Part shown: positions 45,096 through 58,379 of the stretch, piece by piece
Numbering within the stretch: position 1 is the first letter of the stretch
How the letters are laid out: every line of letters begins with the position of its first letter
Source of the DNA: Patagioenas fasciata
Lineage: Eukaryota > Chordata > Aves > Columbiformes > Columbidae
Direction of reading: 5' to 3'
Assembly (NCBI RefSeq): GCF_037038585.1
Contig: NC_092560.1
Location: 57,200,049 to 57,264,048 of the forward strand
Length of the DNA: 64,000 nucleotides
Position numbers and translations under genes: made by a program
Notes under the pieces: model-generated
What the model was told of the DNA's origin: nothing
What the model saw: only the letters and a program-made list of their open reading frames with translations
Database searches by the model: none

Positions 45096-48000
45096 CCTCC
45101 TCAAGTGTCTGTAGTTATAGACTGGTCAAGGTTTCCTGCGTATGAAGGATTACACACAGGCCATGTTGGTGGACCATGTTCCACTGCACTACAGTATTAT
45201 TATGAATTATTATTTTGCTAGTTTATGGAAGTAACCACTTACTCAATACATACTATTACCTGACCGTCCTTTCTGTTGGTGAAGGATAAAATAGTTATTA
45301 GAAGGAGAAAGAAACTGCTCCCTCAGTGGGTACAAAGTTGGCAGATGAAGTCAGAAGGGAAACTTGTGGTAAATGTAACTAGTGCATATCTAGTGTTGTA
45401 CTCATATCCAACATTCTGGTCTTTCTTCATTCATTGAGTTACTGGTACAGGGAGGGAAGATGCTGGCAGAGTTTTGGGAGGAAGGCTGCTGTAGGCAACT
45501 ACCTTGAAGTGAGGTTTCAGACTTCCTAACCTTTAAAAAAACAGAACCATTTCTTTACAGATTGGGGAAAATTGTCAAAGGCCTTCAGAAGTACACTTTA
45601 ACACTTGTCTTTGATATTTCTTTTTGGTGAGTGTGACAAGCTTCTTCGCCTGATTTGGCAGAGTTTTTTGGAAGTGCCTCATCCTTATGTTTATGTTGGG
45701 TCTCTCAATCTCACTTGTGGTAAACAGCTAATGGTTAAACACTTCAGTGCTCAGTATCTTAACACTTCAATCTATTTCAGAGTTGTCACCTTCAGACTTC
45801 TTTGAATGTTTTTTGCTGATTGGACTTTCCGAAGCAATTAAAAACATTGTGTCTCATTTTTGCATTTTAATGGTTCAAACTTGAACTAAACATTCACTCT
45901 ATGATCAGAATATTAATTTTGTTTGTCTGCTTGCTACTAACTTTTAAACATTGTGCTATAGAGCAAGGCTTGATTTGTATTTTACCTCGTACTTAGAAAT
46001 AATAAAATCAGGAATATCAAAGCCTTGTAATAAGCGTTGCTGTGAGTTCTATAAAAAACATTGTACTCATAAACCAAGGATGTTAAGTGCTATATTTCCA
46101 AGATCTAATCTGCTGTAACATCATATTCTCTGTGAAGATACAGATGGTTTTAATGTCTTGTCCAGTATATGCATCTACCATTTAACAGCTTGGATCTCTT
46201 GGAATTACCCTGCTGTATGATATAGCATTCTCTAACAGCAATGCTGCAAATACACTGATTATTTTCTTCCTAAAAAATCTGACTTTTTGTTTTTCTACTG
46301 AAGTACAATTATTCATTAGATAAATGTAAGCCACCTCATGTTTTACCTTAGCTTTTTGGAGCAGCTTTACACACTTGACAGTTCTCCTGTGCCAAACCAA
46401 CATCAGCGCGAATAATGAAGTGTGTCACAGTAAGGTAATTCTTTACAGCAGCAACACCAATATGGTGCTTTTCCACCTTCCCTGACCCACTTACCACTTC
46501 TTCTTCACTTTTCTGTAGCTATAGTTGTAATCTAAGTAAATATTATATATCAAATGGGAGACTGTTTAACTTCTGAGTTTACAGAAGATAAACCAACCCC
46601 TCTTCTGACATACGTGCTGCAAATTGAGTGAAAGGAAAATAATTTTCTGTCAGAAGTGATACTGTAACTATTTCAGTGACCAGGCCATAGAAAAATTGAA
46701 AACATTTAAGAACAAGGCTAGGAATACTTCTTCAATATTCTTTTCTGACATAAGTCCAAATTGTAAAATATTTCTCAGATTTTAGTCAGCCTATCTCCAG
46801 CCCACTTCCTGGTGAAAAGCACAACACATATAAAGAGTATGCTACTCTTACTAGGTATAAACTAAAGAGTTTAAATGTAAATTTAGCATAGTAAGATAGA
46901 TTCAGTAAGAAAGGTTCCCGCTTTTGGTAAAGCTCAGGGTTGAACCTGTGCCTTGCTTACTTGTTATCCAAGGCTCTAAGACTGCTGTGGTGTCTCAAAT
47001 CAAAAGAACAATGAACTAGATTTGTGTTTGTTTTATAAGCATCCTATCCATATGAAGCTATTAATATATACATAATAAATAAGAACATAGATTTGACAAA
47101 CGTGCAAACAGCCTATTCTATTTTATTGAGACATTATACTAGTCTCAGGACTGATTTAGCTGCTGAAAACTATAATTTTAAATATCGCAGTTAGTTTGTT
47201 CCCCTTAACACAGGCACTCATACATTAGTACATGAAAAGCAACATGATTCTTTGAATCAACCCATTCTATTCTGAATAGATTATAAATCACAAAGCGGAA
47301 AAAATACTGATCATATTAAATATCTAATACTTTCAGGAACTGGTCCAGTGAGGAAGCTGTTAGCAAAGTCTGTAGATAGTTGGATGGATTAGAAAAAGAA
47401 TTTAGCCTACTTACCTATATCATCTGATTTATAGTGGTGAACAGGTGGTAGCAGGAGCAAAAGGAGAAGTAAATACTAACTACTATGAAAACGGATTTTG
47501 TGAAGAAGCAGTGGGAAAACACCAATTTACATGTAGATTTAATCTCAACAGAGCACCATGGCAAAAGGTTTTGGTTCGAGTGTTGAAGTCCTGTGTTAGA
47601 AAATTGTCTGTGAGGATTTAATTTCATTTACATTCCTTTATGCATGCCTAATGAGTGTTCAATCTTATTTTAAGTATAATGATAAATATGCTAATATACT
47701 TTTTTATTCTCCCAAGAAGTAATTGAACATCTTATTGCTGTGATCTGGGCTAGCACAATGTGAATATCTAATACAGGAGTTCATGCACTCTTTTATTTAA
47801 ACAACACAGTCTGGGTGCTGCTTATTTGGAATGAAACCAGGCCTGGCACTCATCAGATCCACAGTCTTCCTAGTGCTGCACTGGGCACGGTTCCTGGCTG
47901 GCTACAGTGGGATGTCAGTCCCTTTACAATATAGAACAGTAGGCAAAGCTTCAGTGGAAAAATCCCAATAAGGTTGCTATACAGAAGCTGTAGAACAGCT

Positions 48001-50316
48001 GGGGCAGCTCTAAGCCAACTCGTCTACCAGCTGCTAGCAAAAGAAGCATCTTGCAGGTAGCCACAAGATGCTGTATTCTAGACTGGGGCTATTATTCTCC
48101 AGTTCCGTGATGCTGCTTCCAATCTGTTGGATGCTGTGGGAACAAACCACAAAGAGCAGCCTGGGAGCTGCTTTGCTTGACACTGCTGGTTGAGCTGACT
48201 TCTTATTGCTTCCCAGAATGCAGGAAGCACCAAAAATAGGACAATCTCTGAATTTTTAAATTCTGGAATAGCCCAACCTCCAAGTTCAGGTAATTTTTGA
48301 ATGGTACTAAAGGGAGGAGAAAAACTAAGTGCCTCGTCTGTGACCAAGCCTGACAGATTTTTTCACCTGACTGTTTTACCCTTTCTTCAGGATTAGAAGT
48401 ACCTAGTCTAGTCTTCAGATTTCTCCTTTCTGTTGTTAGAACAATATAAAAAATCTGAGGTAATAAATTTCTTGGTCTCATATGCCTCATAGCTGCTCTA
48501 GATTGTTAATTTAATACTGTGTGCTGTATTTTTAAATTGACATCTGACAATTAGCTTTGAAAAATTTCTTTTGTGAGAAACACTTCATATGTGATTTACT
48601 CATAATACACATTTGGTGTCTCTGCTTTATATTTCAAGCACTCTATGGGGATGGACACATTTTCTTTAACTTCTGTTCAACAGTACACCGTGACTTTTTT
48701 ACTCATTGTATGGAACCATCTAAAAATATTTTTTGGTATTTTTCCCCTGATTGCATTATTCTCTTATGCCCTTAGCATTGCATTTCTCAGCTGACTGATT
48801 TGATAGTTTGTGAAAAGGATAAAAATTATCAACTGAAACTAACAAGCTCATGTTATTTTACCGTATTTTACTGTCTGCAGAACAATGTGAAAAGGATGAC
48901 CCATTTTCTCCTCTTCCTGGGACTAAAGGCCAATACATCAAGAATCCTGAAACTACCACTAATTTGCAGTGATTTCTGGAGGCTAGAGGTGCTTCTATTT
49001 ATATATACCACCCTTTACAGTTCATTACCTTTTTGACAAAGACTTCCATACCTTGATAGAAAGTGAAGTATTGACAAAGATGGGGAAGCAGGATTGAAAG
49101 CAAACACCATAGTCATTTGTATAGAAATACCGTAAGTTACTAACATGGTCAATTTGTTTTCAGTAATCCAGATGCAGATACACCCTTTGGCTGAAAAGGT
49201 CAAAGCTCCTTTAGCAGCGCTTGGTGCAGCATGACATCTTCTACATCTGTGCAGTTTCTCTTACTCTCCCATTCACCCATAACATCAATAAAGTCAAAGA
49301 CTGTGTTTCTATCAGGGTTTTCTGTATCTCACAGGAGTTTTGTAGGCCGTGCTAGGTGATCTGTAGCATGGCACTTTTTTTCTACATGAATTTTGATGCT
49401 AATGGTACCTAGTAGCCTACAGAAAATGTTAGTGGTTAGTAATATTAACAATCTGGAGATTAGTCTGTGAAGCTTATATTGTTGTTGTGGCCTGTCTTAT
49501 AGATGTATCCAAAGTAGTGTAAACCACCTGATGTGGGTATCAGTAGCACAGAGCCCAACATGGGCTCAAGACTAGTGTTGCAAGACCAGTGATTAGTCAA
49601 TTTGAGCTCCATACTGCTGGCACCTGGTAGCATTAGTACACCTGCTACCTTTTCAGTAGAAGAGAGTATATGTGACATCTGCAAGGAAAATGACACTGGC
49701 TCTCCGCTTTTCTTAATCTAATGATCTAACACACAATATGGAAGAGGACAGGAGGTGTTGTGACTTTTATATTACTATGAGGTCCAGAGAACTTTAATGA
49801 AATATACAATAATTTGGAAAGAAAGCACACAGATCCCTATGCATGTATTGTATGTTGATTGTATTTGACCTCAGAGCCATGCATATCCTGCATGCCAAAA
49901 CATTGCACAGTGAAATAAGTGAAACAGTGGAAAATCTGTAGCCATCTATCTAGCTACATAAATAACTATTTTAAAACAGCCATGCTGGTGTGATGAATCA
50001 TATAATCTCCAAACATTCTCTATCTCTGTATCATTAAACCTCCTACTACTTTAGATTTCAAATCAACACCTCTTCTCTGCTTAAACAATAAAAAACACCC
50101 ACTCCTTTTAAAAATAGAAAACTAAAGTTTTCCTCTGTGAAACCATCTTGTCCCTTCCATTTTGATGTACACCATTGAATTTTAACTAGTGCTTTGGAGT
50201 TCTCTGTACTTTCTGCCTGCAAAAATATAAACAAAACATGACAGAAACGTTTGTTTTGTTGTGGTTTTTTATTTTTAATCTGTGGAAAGTTTTTAATCCA
50301 TAAATACATCTAAACA

Positions 50317-50361
50317 GAAAAACAAACAAACAAACAACAACAACAACAACAACAAAACAAA
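50317..50361. repeat. (AAAC)n(AAC)n compound microsatellite
   Basis: About four AAAC units pass into about six AAC units and back to AAAAC. No gene or element is adjacent. Confidence 0.9.
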
Positions 50362-50949
50362 CGCTGGAGAGATTCCTGGTAAGGAGACTTCAGATATTTT
50401 AAATGTGGATTTGTTTCTGATGGTAAAATATAAACCATTATATGTATTAAATCTTTGAGTTCTCTATATGGCTGTGTTCACTTTACACTGATATGAACTT
50501 TTACACAAGTCTCCTTTTGTGTAGAATTTAAAGGGATAATTGTTCCCCCTCATCAGCAGATTTAGGTCACTGCATTTATCTTTGCCAAATTACCCTCTCT
50601 CCTCCTTCTGAATACATAGGATTTTTCTACTACAAGGTATTGTTCGTCATTGTTTGAGGCATAATGGCTTCAGTATGAGGTCCGCCTCTTCAGACCATTA
50701 TAGGGGAATAGCTTAATATCTATAGCCATAGGGCCTAAATAGGACTATCTCTACAAAATGTTCTTGAGAGGCTATACCTGCTGGAGGCGTCCTTTCTTTT
50801 GGTACTGTTCCCTGTTGAGGAGCCATGTACGTTTTCCCAGCTCTTTATAATTATTATTCACTGAAGAACAGATTCTTATTTTCTTGCTCCTCCTCATCAA
50901 TGCCTTATTTTTAAAACTGGTCTGTCAGTGTTTCTTTGCAAAGAAAAGA

Positions 50950-51037
50950 GCTATGCTATGCTATGAAAAGAATCTAAACCTGACTCTTCAGGAACCAGGT
51001 TTAGATCCATAAGTTAAATCTTAGCATATCATGCTAA
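50950..51037. repeat. CTATG triplication followed by two stem-loops
   Basis: CTATGCTATGCTATG is followed by an 11-bp inverted repeat, ATCTAAACCTG at 50972-50982 and CAGGTTTAGAT at 50996-51006, with a 13-base loop. Next comes a 7-bp inverted repeat, TTAGCAT at 51021-51027 and ATGCTAA at 51031-51037. All arms are perfect. No known element recognised. Confidence 0.75.
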
Positions 51038-53908
51038 ATTCCCTGGTACTATACTATCTGGACAGCAGATATCTGTGTTTGCGTTTCATAGATACTTATG
51101 ATGTTATACTCTCAAAGGCTGATGAATGAGAGGAAATAAATTGGCATTTAGAAGCTCCTTTATTTGAAGAAATAGTCCAAAACAGCCATTCAGAGAGACA
51201 CTGTAAGAACAAAACAGTGCAAAATACCTCTTGTGGAGGAGCTGTTTGAATTTATTTCTCTGTGTCATCAAATCCTTTGAGGTTTATATCCAGGCCTGGC
51301 TTGCAGCCTTCTTTCTCACTGTCAGCAAACCTGAAGAGAAGAAAAGGAAAAGAACAGGACTAACATACTGGTTTCTTTTTGTTCTCAGGCAGAGCTTATC
51401 ATTGAAATTTGTTTGAAAAGGGTTCTATTTCCTTTCCACTTCAGACTGACATTCAGAGCATGAAGACAGGCATTGTGTGAAGTATGCATGTGGACAGAGG
51501 CGACACATTCTGTTGTCTCATGACAGATCTTTGCTAATTTGTCTTTTAATTATTGTTGACTGTAAATTATTGTTATTTCTTCCAGTTATTGTTGTGCAGA
51601 TAATATAAATAAGATTCTTTCCACCAAGAGTTCTCTTTTAATTGCAGCGCAAGATTTCTCACTGTATATAAAAAAAGAAGGATCAAAACCCCAAGCATTT
51701 TCTAAATTGTTACAAATCTAGAGACAACCACACAGACAGTGATTATTTTCAAATCTTCTTGATGCAGAGCTGCAGGGAGTATGTGACATATCCTATCAAG
51801 TACATGTTGTTGAAATAGTTTGCTTCTAGAGTTTGAAAAATGTCAGCAATGCTTAGGCAAGAAAACAACAAGAGGGAGATGGTAGAGATAGGAATAATTG
51901 AGTGAAAGTAAACTGTGTGGTCTTATTTCCTAATCAAAGAACATGCCATGGGGAGAGAATCCAATGATACTGGAATTGCAGCATACATTAAAAAGAGATA
52001 ATATATTCAGCCTGGGAAACTGCTAAAAGATGCAGGTAGGCCAAGATTTGGAAAAAATTCAAAAGCCTCTTGGTACTTGTTCAAACTCAATCACCCACAA
52101 TAACATGAAAGATGTTGAATTTTTCGGGGGAGATATAAAGATTGTTGGTTTAGAGTGTGAGTCAATCAATAATTGCCTGAGAGTGGAATGAAACTTCCTA
52201 TTGGAGAAGTTATTCCTCCACAGTCTGTAATGGGGTTTCTCAGATCTCTTATTTGCAGTGTTTAGTGCTGGCCATTGTCTAACGACAGGGCACAGATTGA
52301 TTAACCTAATAATTCATCTTTGTTACAAACTTTTAGGCCAAAAGAGCTCTGGGATGATCATTGAAGTATTTGTACAAACATTGTTGGATGGCACTCTTGC
52401 AAAAAACCCTCTTAAATAGTCCAGCTGGCTGCCCATGGTGTTAGCTGTGTACTGCTGTGTAATAAAGTACAGCTATCTAAAGTGTTTAACAATCTCCACA
52501 GGACTGCTCTGTCACTGTGCCACTCCTTTATGATTACAGAATACATAAATGGCTAAGCCTCAGCCAGAGAGCCAGATCTTGTCTGGAATCAAGGACACTT
52601 AACGTAATCTACTACAGAAGGACTTTTAGTGTCCTTCCTGTCAGGTAAAACAAAGCATAACAGTTTGTGCTATAAATTCAGACAAGACTGTGGGTTGAGA
52701 TTGCAGGATATCATGGGGCCACTCTTGCCACAGCGTCTTTGCAGTTCCCTTTTGAACAGCGTACAGCTCTTGGAACAAGACAGGGCATATCTTATCTACA
52801 CAACACAAGCTTACAGTACTTTTAAAGAGCAATTTGATTAGCAGTTCTGTGGCCACACCACAGAGCTCAGTTCAGACTGGTCAACCCTGCTAGACAGTCA
52901 GGGTAAATACACCTGTCCAGAAGTTTGGATCATATAGTTGAATTGAAATGTGCTAGACAGCATTCCTAGGTTCTGAAACTCAGTTGTTTATACTGTTAGA
53001 TCATTAGACCTCAGCTCACATTTAACATGAGCCACCTAACTCTGGGCCAAACAATTCCTGAACATGGCCAGGAAATCAGCATGGTTTGAAGGTCATTCCT
53101 GAAAAGCAGCTGGCATGTGATCATTGTGTTTGGGACAATGAAGGAGTTTGAATTTTAGAAATGAGGTATTTTCAGCCAGCTAATTTCAAGTCTCAGTGGT
53201 GGGAATGACCTGAGGTGTACAGAAGTTAACAATATAGAGGTAGCCTTATTTGTTTTTGAGTTAGCATGTTTAATGCTGGCTTGACTATACTTATCTCTGT
53301 ACAGGAGACATACTTAGCACCTTAGTAAAAATCTAATTAAATTTCCTACGTTCAGAAAGGCCAGGAAGGAAGGAAATAAGTGCCTTGGAGGTATGACAAT
53401 GGAGACATATTCCACAGGGAAGCAGTTAACTTCAGACTCTGACCATCTTTAGGAGAAAGTCTTTCAGATGTGACACTCAGGATGCAAACTTCCACATTTC
53501 ACAAAACCCACCGAAAGACTTGGATTGATTTGAGGCAGCGTAAACTGTCACTGTGTTTCCTTTTGGGAGGACAATGTCTAAAAAGGTAAAAAGGGATACT
53601 CTGTAAACTTTAAGAAGACATGAAGTGGCATCCTTTTTCATTTTTTTTTACCTTTGCAATTAGAAAAGTATTGCAAGCTATTCAAGCCATTTGTGCTAAC
53701 AACATGTAGGAGGGTATGAATCTGGTCTGTGGTAGTCTATTTCATCTCCTTATGTCTTTTCAACGTCTCTATATTTGAAGGACAAAAGACTCTGATACAG
53801 GAAAAAAATAATCTCTCATCAGAATTTAAACATATGCTAAGAGCTTTGGTGAATTAGAACTTTAGCATAAGATAGTGCAGAACATGATCATATTCTTTGT
53901 AAACGCTT

Positions 53909-53930
53909 TTGCAGGGTGTACACCCTGCAA
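53909..53930. repeat. Perfect 22-bp palindrome
   Basis: The core GCAGGGTGTACACCCTGC is flanked by TT and AA, giving 22 bases equal to their own reverse complement. The symmetry stops abruptly on both sides. Confidence 0.9.
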
Positions 53931-54236
53931 TCCAGTGACAGGCAGAGGTACCTCAGCTAATTCCAGAACTGGATGCTGAATTGTTATGTCAGCACAGTGC
54001 TACACCCTATTTAATTGTTACCGAGGACTTATAATAGCAGAGGTAGTACCATCCAAAAGCAGCTCTGCATCTTCTCAGCCATGTGGTGTCTGAGCTGTGT
54101 TGGATCAGGTAAAAGTTCCAGTTGTTTCAGAACCTGTAGCTTGGTCCTACAATGCATCATGTACCATGTCTGTTGGGTTCCCAACTTTGAATCTCCTTGA
54201 CTTTGGACAAGTAGCCTATATTCTGCAATCACACAC

Positions 54237-54241
<5 letters not shown>

Positions 54242-54271
<30 letters not shown>
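54242..54271. repeat. Poly(A) run of 30
   Basis: Thirty A then GAAAAGG. I looked for a processed pseudogene upstream and saw no recognisable reading frame or AATAAA. Confidence 0.9.
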
Positions 54272-54273
<2 letters not shown>

Positions 54274-57200
54274 AAAGGCTTCAGAAGCAGAAATCTTTTG
54301 GAAGTGAAACAGAAATATTTTGATCTTCTCAAATCAAATTCAGAAAACGTGTTTATATCACAGACTCTGCTTTTATGCGTGAATGTGCTAAAATGCTTTT
54401 CCAGTACAAACATTGCCCCATTCTATTCACTCAAAATCTGCAACAGAACAACAGCTCTGCATCTGCCCAAATTGCACTAAATGTGGCCAGAAGAAAGCTT
54501 TATCTGTCTGTTGTGAAGAAATTGACTCTGCTGCCATAGATCAAAAGAAATAGAAAATCAAGAAAATTCAAAATAAGAGATTAAGGGAATACAAAACCTG
54601 TCTGAATTCTACCAGCTTCTGAATGTCTAGTGGAGCAATAACACTTTGAAGGGACCATGGTTATGTTAAACACTTTTCAATCCTGTAAGACATAAAACTC
54701 ATCAGATAGAGGTTCAAATTTTCCACTCTTCACAATGAGATATGCTGATTTCTGATCACGTTATGCGCTGATACACATGGGAGTCCCATATGTAGACACA
54801 CTGTACTTTAGTTTAAATCACAGGGGGCTTTTGTCTATGGTGGTCATTGCAACATGTCAGATTCTGAGGTGGAGCCCTGAATTATTTTGAGTCTCTTAAA
54901 CTGCAATTTAAATACTTCTTGGAAGATTTTCTCCTTCCTTGTGTTCTGTTTCTTGTCTATGGATGTAGTTTCAAAGTATCTGACTATATGGAGAAATTAA
55001 AAAGCTTTTAGTGCGTGGTTTTCTAGCCTGAATTCCAAAAGAAGTAGAGCTCATGGAGTCAGAGCCTGTATGTTTCTACCAACAATTTTTAATATTTTGT
55101 CCAATATCTTCTGTGTTGAATAGTGATGTAGAGTGGCTTAGATTAAAGTTCCCCTTCTCTCATGAAGTAGTGACTCTAGCATATGGTGGGGGATGCTCCT
55201 GCTCTCCCACCAGTAGAAATGCTGCAGTGTTATCATTTCACATTTTGATACCTGAGAATATACATGAGAGATAGAAATTCTGAAAGCAGGCAAAGCACCA
55301 GTGAGAGCTTGCTCTTTCTTGGGAAGAAACAAACCACACTAAAAGGAGCCATAGGCAACCACTTTTTATCCGTTCCACATTCCATTAATTACAGAATTTA
55401 CTTTATAAAAATTGTTGTCTTTGATACAGAATTAGGGCCCCAATAGTGTTCTCTCGAGTCTCAATGGTTTACAGTTTGAGACCTCTCAATACCTTGTGCA
55501 TTTACGTATATGTTTGTGATGGACACCTCTGAAGTGAATAATTTCATAGGAAGCTTTTTATTTATAGATGTTGATGAATTGTTCACAGAATTGAAAACTG
55601 GAGGTAAGGCACTTGATAATGCATTATGATGGCAGAATCTCCTTAGGCACTTACAGTCTAGTGAAGCAGGGAGTTATATAAGAGGCTCAGCCACTTACTA
55701 AAATTGTAAGCATTTGCTTCATGTTGTCCAATTTCTATTAGACAAATTGGTTTTACTTGTAGTTCTAAAAGTTATATTCTTTGTTCTTATTAAATTGCTC
55801 TGATTAAATTACAACAGCAAGCTGATCTTTACCGTTCCTTGTGCTAGTGCAGGTTGGGAAGAAATACTTGTCGCCCACCCTCTCTCTTCATTTCCTAGTG
55901 ACACTTCAGTATTTTGTTATAAGTTCTGCTTATCATTTTGTCCGCTAACTTTTATTATGTTGTGGTTAAAATGAGAAATTATTACGTCCTGCAATATCTA
56001 AGATGATAAGAGCAATAATGAACTTGCATTTTAGATAAGAGCAATGGATGTCAGTGTGGCGTATTCGGTGAGCACAAACTATGCCAAGCAGTAACAACAT
56101 CATTTCATAGTAAAATAAACAATGCAAAATTTCAGGAAAAGCACTATCTTGTGAACTGGTATGACTGAAACTGAATCAGGTAGCCAAGTAGCAGGTCTTG
56201 TCTTTCCTAGCACATGAGACAGCGTAGTCACCTTTTCCTGGTTGGGGTGTGTACATGCCTGCTCTCTTTTGCATGTGATGCCTCTTCTCTTCACATAATT
56301 GGGGTTAGTCCTGTGGCAACTTACGTGTGTTTTTGGTGCTAAACTGCAGCTGGAGAAAATGCTTCAAAGTAGAGCTCCTCTTAATATTGGACACAACTCA
56401 GCACTGTAACTTCTGCTCTTTGTCCTAGATGCAAACAGTTAAGGAATCACCCTAATCTGCAGACCAGCTCCGTCTGGCACAGGGGATCGTGGACAGAGAA
56501 AGATGCCCTGGCACTGTGCTGCATAAATGCAGGAGTTATGCTCTTCACTATGTGCATGTCTGCTCTTGGGAATGCCAAACACTTGATGTATCTCTGTTCT
56601 GTCATCCTGGACAGGCGAGCAAACCCATTACACTCCCAAGGGTAAACCCTAAGTCAGCTGGTAATAGAAAGGCATCAGGGAGAATAGTTCCTCAAAATAA
56701 AAATTTCCATGGGCTTTCTTGTGTTTTCCTTTGAGCTTCTTGATAGTGATTCTGGTGTCGCCAGAAACAAAACACAGTGTAACATAACTGCTGGTCTGGG
56801 GAGACGTAACAGTTATTTACAAAGTCTTGTCCAGTACAGGGTTAACACAGCCCCGTCTTGATGCCTTCAGTTACACAGCTCTCCTCACATATTGCCACTT
56901 AGCTCCCTTCCCCATGACAGTGTCACAACAAATTAAAGCCCCCATCCTGCAGGCACTTCATGCATGTGGGTAGTCAGAGTTAATCACATGCATGAGTGTT
57001 TGAAAGACTGTAGACTGAGAAGCTAAAATCTAGAAAAGCAACCACATAAAATGATCTATTTTGTGCAGGTGGAGAAAGGCCCTCAACAGAAGTTCTCTGT
57101 ATCACTCTTGGATATAACACAGACAAAGAAGTTATCTCTTACTTTTTGTTCCAAAACATCTTTTTTTTTTCTTGAATACCACTCATATAAAGACATAACA

Positions 57201-57654
57201 GCAAAGGATGAAGTGTGAAACTGGCACTTTGCCAGCACTTTAAATCTGTTGATGTGGCCATGACACTAAAACCCAGACATAGGAACAGCTGCCTGGCACA
57301 GGAGTGTCCTAGTCTTGTTCATTGCTTAAATTCTCAAGCAGCATTTGTCACTTTGGAAGATTAGGATATGTGATCATGAGATAGTACAATAATAAAAAAA
57401 TAAATAAATAAAAAGGTCAAAAAACAAAGGGAGATGCTGTTACTCGCTGATTGTCATTCACCCAGCAGCTTCAACAGCCTAGTTAGCACCTGCCCCTTTA
57501 ATAAGGTTTTACCAAGAAGGCTGGGATCGGACCCTTCTTTGTGGCAGCAGTCAGTTTGTAAATCAGCTCTATTGGATTTAAAAAAAAAAAACACTATTGT
57601 TTATCCTGCTTTCTTTGAAACGAAATGCTAAACAAATTTATTTTTAAAAATAAT

Positions 57655-57688
<34 letters not shown>
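57655..57688. repeat. (CT)n(TA)n compound microsatellite
   Basis: About 11 CT units run directly into about six TA units. It is a typical dinucleotide repeat, likely variable in length. Confidence 0.95.
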
Positions 57689-58357
57689 CACATAAGTGAA
57701 TATGCCTAACTGTAAGAATAACATAGTACTTCGTGCCTGCCATTGCATTGTCTACTCGTTGCCAAATATGTTACATTATTTATCCAGACAGAATGTAATG
57801 TGGCAGGCAAGAAATCTGGATTTTTTTTTTTCAAACAATTGCCAAATTGCTTTTCATTCTTTCCCGCTCTATCACGCCTTTTGGAATAAAACTTCATTTT
57901 CAATACCTCTTTTAGACTAATCCCATCTGACATCTTTAAATCTCATGCCTTGACACTGATGTGAAGATGGAAACGTAACACTTATTTTGAACAGTTAATT
58001 ATAATGGCTGATAAAGATTTTCCCTCCCCCCACCCCTTCCCTTGTCCTCTTTTCACAACAAAAGCACAAAAGAGAGTAATTCTCTATCTGATGAGGGACT
58101 GTGGGGAGATAGAATTCACATCCTGGTCTAAATTTACGTGCCTTGAAACCAAACACAAATGCTTTGGTCAGGCTGAGCAAGTGATTGGGGTCTTTGGATC
58201 CATAGAAGTACAACCAGTTGTATTTTAGCTCAGAACTGTTCTTCTGTGTTCAAGGGCAAAGATAAATTCAAACTCTTTGGGTAATCTTTTGGCTACCACC
58301 ATTTTCAGTTCTAGGGTGGCATATCAGTGAGCTTTGTGTAAGATTATCCCTATCTAC

Positions 58358-58379
58358 CTTTCACCCTAAGGGGTGAAAG
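58358..58379. repeat. 9-bp stem, 4-base loop hairpin
   Basis: CTTTCACCC and GGGTGAAAG flank the loop TAAG, with perfect pairing. No T run follows on either side that would suggest a short RNA gene. Confidence 0.75.

Noticed and set aside
47560-47600. GGTTCGAGT resembling a tRNA T-loop
   Set aside because: No matching acceptor, D or anticodon arms could be placed upstream, and there is no A-box.
54015-54271. Possible processed pseudogene ending in the A30 run
   Set aside because: No recognisable coding sequence, AATAAA or target-site duplication lies before the A run.
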